From assembly GCF_921293095.1 (NCBI RefSeq), contig NC_060259.1, forward strand, positions 5,270,001-5,334,000: DNA of 64,000 bases, in the 5' to 3' direction. Below the pieces are notes generated by a model. That model saw only the letters and a list, made by a program, of their open reading frames with translations. It was not told the DNA's origin and ran no database searches. Positions 11,913-21,767 of this stretch are shown in pieces; positions within the stretch are counted from its first letter, which is position 1; each line of letters starts with the position of its first letter. The stretch is from Ischnura elegans. Its lineage: Eukaryota; Arthropoda; Insecta; Odonata; Coenagrionidae. A program made the translations under genes and the position numbers.

Positions 11913-12212
11913 GTCTACGCATTTCTCTACACACGAATATTCGAAGTGTAGGAATTGGTCCTTAAGATATGACGACACATTGACCGATATTTTCCATTTT
12001 AATGGCAGAAGTCTGTAATTTTGTCTAAGCGTTTCAATTTCAGTGATAGCTTGGGATGGACTTGTATTCGAAAAAGGACAAATGAAATAACTTGCATTTC
12101 TAATAGAATGAACCATTTATGAAAACTATCTGATTTGTAACTCGAAGTTCGGTTCCCACACAAAATGAGGGCACATGCTATATGCTTTGAAATATGAGTT
12201 TGCCATTACCCT
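11913..12212. other. no recognised feature
   Basis: About 300 bp with no coding signal; it continues the repeat unit into which the Harbinger-type element inserted (GTCTACGC at 11,913 pairs with the sequence before 9,481). Confidence 0.4.
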
Positions 12213-12615
12213 GGATCCGCCCAATGTAACAAAAATGTCACACCCTGTATCGCTCCACTGTAATGGCTCTTGCATCACTCGGGCACGGTATATTGTTAAG
12301 TTTTACACCTTATTAGAAAGAGGAAGCTAAGTGCTTCAATTCGAGGTAAGAATTGTCAAGTGAGTGTGAAGACCTATCCTTTAAGTACCCCTGGTACTAT
12401 GCGCCTTCTCTAGACACTAAAAATGGACGTTCACTTTGTGTAAGTACTTAATTTTTTCATTAACTATATGAGCTACAGCGACAATTTTTGGTATATATCA
12501 ACATAAAGATGCACAATTATTAATAATACATTAACATGTTTGGTATTGCTTTCCATTTTTGTAATATTCTCTGATAAATGGTACTGTGACATAAATGTCA
12601 CATTGGGCGCATCCC
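12213..12615. mobile_element. MITE with TGTGACAT hairpin ends
   Basis: The left end GGATCCGCCCAATGTAACA and the right end, read inward as GGGATGCGCCCAATGTGACA, are inverted repeats about 400 bp apart. The right arm contains the hairpin TGTGACAT-AA-ATGTCACA. The same module occurs at 27,294-27,453. I see no transposase, and the target duplication is unclear. Confidence 0.6.
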
Positions 12616-12786
12616 TATGCAAATTTTCAAAGTTTCGAATTTTATGCTCTAGTTAGAATTTATTGTATTTCAAAGTTTTTTCCTTCGCATTCTCGCCAAA
12701 AGATTTATTATTTATCAATTAATCAATAATTTGCGTTTATTAACTTTTATTCCGGTAATTAAATTTGAATTAAAATTTTTAATATT
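12616..12786. other. AT-rich spacer
   Basis: Nothing recognised in this short AT-rich stretch between the MITE and the piggyBac remnant. Confidence 0.4.
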
Positions 12787-13054
12787 ATTGATATCGATAG
12801 CTCAGAGATATTACACTGTGTGAAGCTTCCGGAAAATGTAGACTTTGACGAAGTATAATACCTTGAGCCACCAGAAGCAGTAATAGAGTATTTGCACTTT
12901 TTTGGCGAGGCCTGTTAAAAATATCAGTTTGGTTTAATTAAGCAAAATTCCAATTCCTACAGTCGTACGACCATGGGTGAATTTGTTATTAACAATAAAC
13001 ATTCCAAAATCAATGTTGCGCTTAAAACACTCCGCCACCATGTCAGACGGCTTG

Positions 13055-13062
13055 TGACGTCA
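13055..13062 (+). promoter_or_regulatory. CRE in left-end promoter of copy A
   Basis: Perfect CRE palindrome TGACGTCA, 160 bp from the left tip of copy A and about 165 bp before the THAP start codon. The surrounding GGCTTGTGACGTCA aligns with GGCTGTGACGTCA at the same place in copy B, with further similarity upstream (AAAAT-AATG-TGCGCT), so the block is conserved. Confidence 0.6.
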
Positions 13063-13225
13063 ATCCCCATACTCAACTGACTGCAGTTCCTCCGATCACC
13101 TGGGATTGATGGAAACCTTGTTTATTGTTGCTTACGAACACTGAGGTGAATCTGACGGAATAAACCATCTCTCCTACTATAAATTAGTGGTATATTTCGT
13201 ACAATAATTCTTTAAGTTCGTAGCC

Positions 13226-13440
13226 ATGAGCAAAGATAGATTAACGGCTTGTAGGACAAAATTCCGGAATTAATATTGTTTTGTTCCGATATGTGGGAGC
13301 ACCCGTGTTTCTACACCGAACAAGATTTTGGTGGATGTTCCCGATAAGCGTGAACTACGACGGAAATGGTTATTGGCAGCCCGGAGGGATCTTAAGTCGA
13401 TGCCATTATTACATTATTCCATTCAGAAAGGAGAGACTAA
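13226..13440 (+). pseudogene. THAP-domain gene remnant in copy A
   Basis: From an ATG at 13,226 the frame reads MSKDRLTACRTKFRN, then an in-frame TAA (13,271-13,273), then YCFVPICGSTRVSTPNKI and VPDKRELRRKWLLAARRD. C-x4-C and the later W in RRKW-LAARR are the C2CH zinc-finger (THAP) signature seen in many transposon-borne DNA-binding proteins. Such a domain would bind the transposon ends. The stop between start and zinc finger, and the loss of recognisable sequence after about 13,440, make it a pseudogene. It lies just downstream of the conserved CRE and is transcribed into the element. Confidence 0.55.
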
Positions 13441-14120
13441 TGCGTAATACTGAAGCATATGTATGTTTGAGATGCAGTTATTCTTGTATACAAACGGCCG
13501 TGTATTCATTGATGATGTACATTGCATATTTTTTCACTTCGGATGCTTACTTTCATTATGTATGCTTGATGACTATGGAAAAACATAATTAGCAACGTCA
13601 GTATTGTAAGCATTTATACTCGAAAAGCAGATATACACAATGTTGGAGTGGAAAAGGAAAATTTAAAAATTTTACAATGCAGTAAAGAATCGGGTTAGTG
13701 GTACTTTTCTGGGGCCAAGAAATGGTCAGGTCTACCGGACGGAAGGGCGACCCTTTTTCGAACCCTTTCTCGGGCTCTCAGAGATAATCCGGGTCCTCCC
13801 GAGACGGGCGTCACAGTATGAGGTAACCGCTGCCGATATGACCTTTCGTAGTACATTTTTTACTTTACTAATGCCAGTACTTGGAGGTAAACAATTACAA
13901 CTATCATACTCATTGCCGTTGAGCGATGAAATGCGTCTTTTGATCGAGGTTCTACGATGAGAAATAAGGATTTTACGAAAAGTGATCAAATTGACGCCCA
14001 TTGCCTCCGCTGAATTGGCAAGGCCGAAATTTTGTGAGTGGAGGGGGAACGCGAAAAGCTCCTTCTTCTCCCCCCACCCCAATTTTTAGCTTGTCCACGT
14101 GTTTCAGGTGACGAGGTTCC

Positions 14121-14785
14121 TCAAAGGTGTTTGGCAGGGTGTGAGCTTTCGCTGACCTTCACTACTTCATTTAATCTTCTGTATCTATATAACTCAATGC
14201 GAGCCAAGGGTGTCTGGCAGGGGGTGACCAATCACCAAGATCACCACAAGCGCATGGAAAAATAAAAGCCTGTAATCGCCATCTACATAATACCCTGAGA
14301 GCCACCGCTAGGGTGTTTGGCAGGGGGTGACAAATCACCAACATGCAGCATGTAACAGGACCGCCACATGCACACCGCACGGTCATAGAAATATGTATTA
14401 GTGTTTGGCAGTGTGTGAGTTTTCACCGACCTGCACTACTTTATTTATTCTTCTACATCTGCATAACTCCATGTGAGCAGCCTCTCGGGTCATTGGCAGG
14501 GGGTGACCAATCACCAGCATGCAGCACGTAAAAGAATCCCCACTAGCGCGCTCCCCAATGGACAAATGAAAGCATATAATCTACATCATTTTTATACGTG
14601 CACATTCATTCGTAATGTAAGTAGATTTATATCATTGACGCTATTATCGCGGCTCTTCTATGGCCAAGGAAGACAACAGAATGATGCCAATATCTACCGC
14701 TACATATTACTCTGCAGGCCTCCTACAGAGGTGTTTGGCAGGGGATGATCAATCACCAGCATCCAGTGAGCAAGAGGCTACCTTC
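14121..14785 (+). repeat. GTGTTTGGCAGGGGGTGA subterminal repeats
   Basis: At least six copies of a motif GTGTTTGGCAGGG(G)GTGA followed by CCAATCACCA lie at about 14,129, 14,210, 14,310, 14,400, 14,492 and 14,730. Units alternate in two forms with ~90-100 bp between them, and longer similarity (CACTACTT-ATT-ATTCTTCT) links every second unit. Mirror copies occur in the right arm (19,955 and 20,035) and one inverted copy sits at about 14,990 inside an old LINE fragment. They may be transposase-binding repeats or relics of smaller elements. Confidence 0.65.
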
Positions 14786-15390
14786 TGGCTACCTTCGTCG
14801 GAAAATAAACTGCCCTTGGATTAACATATCAGGTTTAATCTAGTTGCCAGTCAACGGTCAGACAAGGATTCCTTTCGAGTTGTTCTAAGAGGTTAGTTAC
14901 ACTAAGGACCTGGCAGCTCTTCTCTCTATGCGTTCTAACTTCTATGCTTAAAGCCTATTTCATGAGGATGACAACATTGGTAGTTATTGATCACCCCCTG
15001 CCAAACAGCCAGGTGGTGGCTCGCAGGGTATCAAATACATGAAGATGTATTCCGAATGGGGTCTGGAGGATAAGTAGCTAATTTCTCTCACTTAGTCGTC
15101 ACAGTCTCCTAGTATCCCTTTAAAAAGCCTAAGTTACGATTATCTTGACCTGTCATTTCCCGAATATGTTTCCTCCACCATAGATCATTATTGAGTCTAA
15201 CTCCTTAATCTTTTGGAGTCTACAGTCTCAAATTTTGTACCTTGAATGAAATATCTTCGTTGCGGGTAGGTTATGTTCAAGAATTCACCACTGCGCAATT
15301 TTTCAAATTTAACTTTAACTAGCACGCATCGTAACATGCTTGGACTGCTGTCAGTTTGTTCGTTAATTCACCCCTATCTTCAGTGCAACG
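14786..15390 (-). pseudogene. old CR1/L2-like LINE copy, 3' part
   Basis: This stretch aligns with 16,020-16,640 of the better preserved LINE next to it: the same GGCAGCTCTTCT...CGTTCTAACT, CTAATTTCTCTCACTTAGTCGTC and ATAGATCATTATTGAGTCTAAC segments, with many substitutions. It is interrupted at about 14,985-15,045 by an inverted GTGTTTGGCAGGGG motif. It encodes the C-terminal region of a LINE reverse transcriptase on the minus strand but is thoroughly decayed. Confidence 0.65.
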
Positions 15391-15860
15391 GATTTCCGTG
15401 ACTTTTACTCGACAGATTGATTTTATACTTTGCTATTATATGAAAAACTAAATTAAAATTCATAAAAAGTAAACTGTTGCCATCTATTCTCCCGCGAAAA
15501 AATGAAATTGGCGGAAACTTCCCGTTTTTTCCGGACAGACCTTTAATATTACTTATGAAAGATATTTTATGCAAACCGTTATTTATGGCATTTTTGAGGT
15601 GGAGTTAAACTTATTACGTTACGAAAAAAACCAGTACTTGTTCGTTCTACATCATAGAAAGTTTGATCATGCTTTTACAAGTACGTGTTTGGGTAACAAA
15701 TTCATATGTTTTCCTTGAATAAATCTGACGTAATTTGAAAACTGCCGTCTAACTGCCACCACTCGGTCCAAAAAACGTCACCTATACTTTACAAATTATA
15801 CTACCATGTGCCGTTAGAAATAATAATAGAATTAACAACCATGCGTTAAGTTTTACATAG
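15391..15860. other. no recognised feature
   Basis: AT-rich stretch between the two LINE copies with no similarity that I can see to either. It may be a remnant of the original interior of the foldback-like element. Confidence 0.35.
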
Positions 15861-15881
15861 GTTAGTAAGCTGCACTACAAG

Positions 15882-16511
15882 TCATGCAATCTTTTTACAA
15901 GTTCTATCGCTGCTGTTATAATCTCTTATTGATCGTGGAAAAAATGACATTCGGAATCTGTCTGTTCTACAATCTATCTCTCTTATTTTATTCATATGAT
16001 CTGATCTTCCGTAGTATGTTGGCGTCCGTAAGATATAGTTAACTTCGTCAGAAAAGACACTGCTCTTGAATTTATCAAAAAGGTTTAGTCTATTTTTCAA
16101 TCTACGGTCCGACAGAGATTCCCATCCGAGTTTATCTAAGAGGTCAGTTACACTAACAAGACTATCGTAACGACCTTTCACATACCTGGCAGCTCTTCTT
16201 TGCACGCGTTCTAACTCTGTTATTAAGCCATTTTCATGAGGGTCCCAAACACTGGCAGCGTATTCCAAATGTGGTCTAACGAGGGAAAAGTAGCTAATTT
16301 CTCTCACTTTGTCGTCGCACTTTCCTAATATTCTTTTAACAAAACCCATTTTACGATCAGCTTGACCGGTTATTTCTCGAATATGTTTATTCCACGATAG
16401 ATCATTATTGAGTCTAACCCCTAGATATTTCACGGATTCAACAGTCTCTAATTGGGTACCCCGAATTATATAGTTACGTTGTAGGGAGTTGTTCTTCTTC
16501 CAGAAATTCAT
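15882..16511 (-). pseudogene. LINE reverse transcriptase C-terminal domain
   Basis: A 209-codon open stretch encodes the region after the reverse transcriptase fingers and palm in CR1/L2/Jockey-type LINEs. It shows VKYLGVRLNNDLSWNKHI, then YFSLVRPHLEYAASVWDP and ELERVQRRAARYV, the usual sequence of motifs, and ends KKIA. It is joined to the RT frame upstream by a +1/-1 slip in an A run near 16,515: the preceding frame reads LNLKK and should continue CVVMNFWKK. It is therefore the end of the same ORF2, not a separate gene. It works with the endonuclease and RT parts at 16,515-18,969. Confidence 0.8.
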
Positions 16512-16514
16512 TAC

Positions 16515-18229
16515 GACGCATTTTTTTCAAATTTAGTTCTAACTGCCAAGCATCGCACCAAGCTTGGATAGCAGCAAGGTCATTCGTTAGTTCATCTATA
16601 TCTTTGCTGGAACGAATTTCTCTGTAAACTACAGCGTCGTCTGCAAATAATCGTAACTTACTGTGTACTACTTCGCCAATGTCGTTTATATAAAGAAGGA
16701 ATTGGAGTGGGCCTATGACACTACCCTGAGGAACGCCAGAAGTGACTCGAACCTCATTGGAGACTGCACCGTCTTATACTACTCTTTGGACGCGGTCGCT
16801 CAAAAATTCTCTTATCCAGGAAATGGTATCTTCGTCTAGACCGTAAGATTTCAGTTTTATAATTAACTTTCCGTGGGGTACTTCATCAAATGCCTTTTTG
16901 AAATCAAGAAAAATCGCGTCTACTGGAATGTTGTCTTCCCCGGAGACTAAAATATCGTGGGCGAAAAGCGCTAACTGAGTTTCCTGAATTCATGTTGAGT
17001 TGCCATGTTAAGTTTTGCGCGTCTAGGTGTTTCATTACCAAGCTGACTACGATGTGTTGAAGGACCTTGCATGAGATGGACGTTAAAGATATCGGCCTGT
17101 AATTAGATGGCTGTTCCTTGTCTCCACTTTTAAATATTGGTGTTACATTAGCGATTTTCCAGTCATTAGGTACTTCGCGTTGCTTGATGGATTTACTGAA
17201 TATTAACTGCAAGTAGGGGGCAATTTCTGAGGCTAGTTCTCTATATACGCGAGAAGGTATTTCGTCTGGACCAGGTGATTTATTTGGACTGAGCGATTTC
17301 AATATATTTTCTATTCCGAGCGCACTAATGTCAATAGCTGGCATCTTATGTATACAGGGATAGTCATCGGTCTCGGGTGAGTTCTCGGAAGGCTCGGTGA
17401 ACACGCTCTTGAAGTAGGAATTTAATAAATTGGCTTTATCGTAACTGCTTGTCAACACATCTCCATTGTCGTTTCTCAGCGAACATACGGTAGATCGTTT
17501 ACCTTGAACTTCCCTAACATATGACCATAATGCTTTTGGGTTATCCTGTAACTGCTCTACTAGTGTTTTTCTTTTAATATTCGTGAATGTATTCCTGAAC
17601 GCTTTCTTCGTGGCGGCTTTAGTCATCCTATATCTTTTAATTATTAGCTCGCGTTCATTAGCGGATAAATCCAAGTTGACTTTTTTCATTTTAGCATGAC
17701 ACGCTCTCTGTCTCCTGAATGATTTTCTCACTTCCGCGTCGTGCCATCTCGGTTCGCTGCCTTCTTTTACTGTTTTACTAGGGATGTAGCTATTTATTCC
17801 CGAAGTTACGAGTGAAAGAAAGGCTTTCCAAGTATTCTCTACATTTAACTTTAATACTGATACATGAAACTCGTGGGAAGCATTTTTCGGATGACTCTTA
17901 AACCCATCAAAATCAGCTCTTTTAAAATTGAAACCTTTACGCTCTTTTTTAAATTTTACAGCGGTATTTAGAGAAAACTTTGCCGTTACTACCCTATGGT
18001 CACTTATTCCTTCGACAGTGCCAACGTTTATTACCTGGTGTGGTATATTTGTCGCTAATAAATCAAGAATACTGTCTCCTCTGTTTGGTGCCGATGCTAT
18101 TTGAAACAATGAATTAGATGTAAAAGTGTGTAATAAAGCCTCGCAGATCACTTTATCCCTCCCACCAGGAATGTAGCTATAAGTCTCCCAATCTATAGAA
18201 GGTACGTTGAAATCTCCACCTACAATCAA
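16515..18229 (-). pseudogene. LINE endonuclease (second half) and reverse transcriptase
   Basis: The open part 18,229-16,904 begins VGGDFNVPSIDWE and contains GISDHRVV, the second half of an apurinic-type endonuclease. It then has SPNKSPGPDEIPSRVY and SNYRPISLTSISCKVLQHIV, the start of the reverse transcriptase. Near 17,000 a short out-of-frame deletion shifts the frame; the next frame gives AIFLDFKKAFDEVPHGKLI, SGVPQGSVIGPLQFLLYIND and RLFADDAVVYREI (FADD at 16,635-16,646). An in-frame TAA lies near 16,775. Motif order and wording fit the CR1/L2 end of the Jockey superfamily. All catalytic motifs are visible, but at least three lesions kill the copy. Confidence 0.8.
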
Positions 18230-18969
18230 TTTTTTTCAGGATACGTGGATGCTACGCTGTTTATTTGATTTTGAAAATCCAACATTGACGTTATATCTGA
18301 GTTAGGTGGTCTGTAATACGAACATAATAAAATAGTTTTGAATTTTGGACATTTAATTAAACACCACACTGATTCAACGCTGGTCTCAGTTACGGTTATC
18401 GCTTGGCTGACGATTGAATTCTTTACAGCTATAAAAACTCCGCCCCCAACTCGATTAATTCTATCTTTCCGATAAACAGTGAACGATTTTGGGAAGATCT
18501 CATGGTCTGAATCATCATCTGTTAGCCAACTTTCTGTTCCGAAAATGACGTTACACTTCGTACTATGAATTAAATGGTGGAATTCGGGAATCTTATTTTT
18601 TAAACTACGGCAATTAACCACAGCCACGATTAAAACTTCGGAACTAGTATTATTGAGATTTGGGAATAATTCTGATTTGCTTTTGTCGAATAGACTCTTC
18701 ACAGGCTCTATACCGCTGATAAATGGAAATGCATGAGTTATTGTCTCACTATTAAAATGACTTGAGCCTTGACTGCCTTTGAAAGTATTGCTCGACTGAC
18801 GCTTCTCGTGCTTTAAAGTAATACCTGTATTATTGTAAATCGGTAATGCTGATTCTGAAACGCTGATTTTTCTTTCTACTACTCTATTCTCATTTCTGGA
18901 AAAATTTTTGTCTGAGAAAAGTTTTGAACTTACCCCTTTATTTTTCAACCCAAAACCAAACCCATTCAC
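18226..18969 (-). pseudogene. LINE ORF2 N-terminus and first half of endonuclease
   Basis: A 247-codon frame starts MNGFGFGLKNK and reaches the endonuclease at about residue 112, with VAVVNCRSLKNKIPEF, IFGTESWLTDD (the catalytic glutamate region), YRKDRINRVGGGVFIAV and LLCSYYRPPNSD. It ends at YPEKN because an A is missing in the A run at about 18,230; with that base the frame would run on into VGGDFN. The first ~110 residues are serine-rich with no recognised domain. The frameshift lies in a homopolymer, so it should be checked against reads. Confidence 0.75.
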
Positions 18970-19905
18970 TGCAAGTAGGGGGCAACTTCTGAGGCTAGTT
19001 CTCTATAAACACGAGAAGGGATTTTGTCTGCACCAGGTGATTTATTTGGACTGAGCGATTTCAATATACATTCTATTCCGTGCGCACAAATGTTAATAAG
19101 CGACATCTTTCGTATGCACAGATTGTAATCTGTCTCGGGTGAGTTCTCAGAGGTCTCTCTGAACACGCTCTTGAAGTAGGAATATAATAATTGGATTTAT
19201 TGGAACTGTTTGTCAACACATCTCCATTATCGTTTCTTAGCGAACACACGGTAGATCGTTTTCCTTGAACTTCCCTAACAAAAGACCAAAATTCTTTTGG
19301 GTTATCTCGTAACTGCTCTACTAGTGTTTTTCTTTTAAAATTCGTGAATGCATTCCTTCGTGCTGGCTTTAGATAACCTACATTTTTTAGTTTATTATTA
19401 AGTCGAGATCATTAGGGGATAAATCCGTGCTGACTCTTTTCATCTTAGTATGGCATACTCTCTGTCACCTCAATGAATTTCTCCTTTCCGCGTAATGCCA
19501 TCTCGGTTCGCTACCTTCTTTTTTGTTTTACTAGGGATGTAGCTATATATTGCCAAAGTTACGAGCGATATAAAAGCTTTCCAAGTACCCACTACCTTTA
19601 ACATTACCATTGATTATTGAAACACGGGGAAAGCATTTTTCAGATAACTCTTAAACCAATCAAAATAAGCCTTTTTAAAAATGAAAATTGTACGATCCGT
19701 TTCAAAATTTCCAATGGTATTTAGAGAAAACTTTGCTATTGCTACCTTATGGTCACTTATTCCCTCAACAGTGCTCACGTTTATTACCTGATGAGGTGTA
19801 TTTGTCGCTAATAAATTAAGAATACTCTCTCCTCTATTTGGTACGGTTGCTATTTGAATTAATGAATCTGATGTATTAACGACTCTCAGATCACTTTACC
19901 CCTTT
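18966..19905 (-). pseudogene. old CR1/L2-like LINE copy, middle part
   Basis: This segment repeats 17,190-18,130 with about a fifth of bases changed. It again encodes SLSPNKSPGADKIPSRVYRE, preceded by decayed endonuclease sequence. It abuts the better LINE copy exactly at 18,965/18,966. Together with 14,786-15,390 it looks like an older LINE insertion into which the younger copy inserted, with the middle of the older copy lost. Confidence 0.65.
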
Positions 19906-20492
19906 CTTCAGGAATGAAACCATGCGCTTGTGGTGATCTTGGTGATTGGTCACCCCCTGCCAGACACCCTTGGCTCGCATGGAGTTATGTAGATACAGAA
20001 GATTAAATGAAGTAGTGAAGGTCAGCGAAAGCTCACACCCTGCCAAACACCTTTGAGGAACCTCGTCACCTGAAACACGTGGACAAGCTAAAAATTGGGG
20101 TGGGGGGAGAAGAAGGAGCTTTTCGCGTTCCCCCTCCACTCACAAAATTTCGGCCTTGCCAATTCAGCGGAGGCAATGGGCGTCAATTTGATCACTTTTC
20201 GTAAAATCCTTATTTCTCATCGTAGAACCTCGATCAAAAGACGCATTTCATCGCTCAACGGCAATGAGTATGATAGTTGTAATTGTTTACCTCCAAGTAC
20301 GGGCATTAGTAAAGTAAAAAATGTACTACGAAAGGTCATATCGGCAGCGGTTACCTCATACTGTGACGCCCGTCTCGGGAGGACCCGGATTATCTCTGAG
20401 AGCCCGAGAAAGGGTTCGAAAAAGGGTCGCCCTTCCGTCCGGTAGACCTGACCATTTCTTGGCCCCAGAAAAGTACCACTAACCAAGAATCG

Positions 20493-21449
20493 TAAAGAAA
20501 ATAACGTTACGGTAAATGTATGAATGGTACAAATTTGATGCATTGCAAATACCTACATGCGAGCAATTAGTAACATATGTTTGCAACTCCTAAAATGTTA
20601 TAGTTGAGGAAACACAACAACCTGCTTCGCTACATTTAAATTTTCAAATATTGAAAGCATAAAAGTGCCGAAACATAGAGAAAAATAGTTTACTAGAGGT
20701 GTTAATGTATAAAAAACAAGGCAAAATTACCCTTACTTGTACATATTTATTGCTCATCATATCACAAATAGCACTACCAAGCACACATTTGATGAGCTGT
20801 CGTTTTGATACTTAAAATCAGTATATGCCGAATCAACTGTTTCTATGAAGAACTTGGCTCACAATACATATAAAACACTATTATGTAACACTAATAAAGC
20901 ATAATTATCGGTTTTCCAATCACTCTGCACACCACACTAAAAGAATTTGCACTCCTTGAAATTCGTAAGGATTCTTCACATCTCACACATCACTAACGAC
21001 TTAGAATCAGTTTACGTTATTTCACGTTAACATTGCGAAGACAATTACATGAATAGGCTGAAACAAATTGCTAAACCAGTTATTGTAACATCAAAAAACT
21101 TTGAATTTCACTATCACTCCTACCGTAACCAAAATATGACCAAAACAAAAACGAACAACAGCGCAACGAAATGCGTGAAATGTACATACTGGTGAAAGCT
21201 CACAATGAATTGGCAATAGGTTCAATACGTATTAAAATCAAAAAGAACTTAGAAGCGAACAAAAGAATGAAAATTAATACGCGTTCGATGTATCCCTAAA
21301 GCAAAACTAGTTCAAATATGAAACATATCCCCTTCGCAATAGTCAGATACCTTTGATCGAAATGTATACGGTTGGTTAAACCAGCATGGAAGAAATAATT
21401 TCCTCGAAGATGTTACATTCACAACTCACTTCACTCTTTACTTCATCGT
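20493..21449. other. interior of copy A, no gene recognised
   Basis: AT-rich interior of copy A between the foldback-like insertion and the right-end exon. No domain recognised on either strand. Confidence 0.4.
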
Positions 21450-21638
21450 CTATATGCAATCGAGTTGGAGATTTAAGTGTTGGATGAAACGCTTCACGAG
21501 TCTGTTTTGTCCCAACTCGGGAGAAAACGAAGTTACAGACCTTACAAAAATGAAGATAGGCCCTAGGTATACACCGATCACGAAGGGGTCTACGTCTAGG
21601 AGGTTATTTGAGCAAGCCTTAACGAAACCAGGTTCCAT
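21450..21638 (-). pseudogene. conserved N-terminal exon at right end of copy A
   Basis: The minus strand opens at an ATG (21,638) with MEPGFVKACSNNLLDVDPF, which aligns with MESGFVRVSSNNIPKVDAS at 55,983 in copy B. Both lie the same way round behind a CCAAT-CRE module. Similarity is confined to the first ~25 residues; after that the frames differ, so each is likely the decayed first exon of a longer gene. The pattern MxxGFV-xxSNN-xxVD resembles N-termini of arthropod proteins that I associate with YqaJ-nuclease-type transposon genes, but that is memory and not visible here. Function is not established. Confidence 0.5.
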
Positions 21639-21742
21639 TTTGCAAATTTACTTGCAGATAAATGAAGAAATGTCACGTAAAATACGTGAAATATAAGTTA
21701 TTCATCAATGCTCCCGTCCGCTTGCAACTATACTATGGTAGA

Positions 21743-21767
21743 TGACGTCACGTAACAAATAGCCAAT
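21743..21767 (-). promoter_or_regulatory. CCAAT-12-CRE module, copy A right end
   Basis: On the minus strand ATTGGCT (CCAAT box at 21,763-21,767) is followed 12 bp later by GTGACGTCAT (CRE at 21,743-21,750). The start codon of the exon lies 105 bp downstream. The same arrangement with the same 12-bp gap occurs at 56,107-56,131 and 63,788-63,812. The CCAAT box is 177 bp from the element tip in copies A and B. Confidence 0.65.

Larger units (their letters stand above)
13693..20484. mobile_element. 6.8-kb foldback-like element with 565-bp arms and LINE cargo
   Basis: Arms 13,693-14,257 and 19,920-20,484 are inverted repeats of exactly the same length and nearly identical; I find only about two differences by eye. 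The ends are GGTTAGTGGTACTTTTCTGG. A perfect 8-bp direct repeat AAGAATCG flanks it (13,685-13,692 and 20,485-20,492). The inner parts of the arms carry repeated GTGTTTGGCAGGGGGTGA motifs. The interior holds only degraded LINE sequence, so it encodes no transposase of its own. Long arms with internal repeats and an 8-bp duplication fit Foldback/Galileo (P group) or Mutator-like elements; hAT is also possible. The 116-codon open frame in both arms is an arm sequence seen twice, with no recognisable domain. Confidence 0.8.

Noticed and set aside
13732..14082. Identical 116-codon open frames in both arms of the 6.8-kb element (also 20,095-20,445)
   Set aside because: They are the same arm sequence read twice. 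No domain, and open frames in a recently duplicated arm do not show selection.
14121..14560. CRISPR-like array
   Set aside because: Units are ~90-100 bp apart, alternate in type and diverge, and the setting is a eukaryotic transposon arm.
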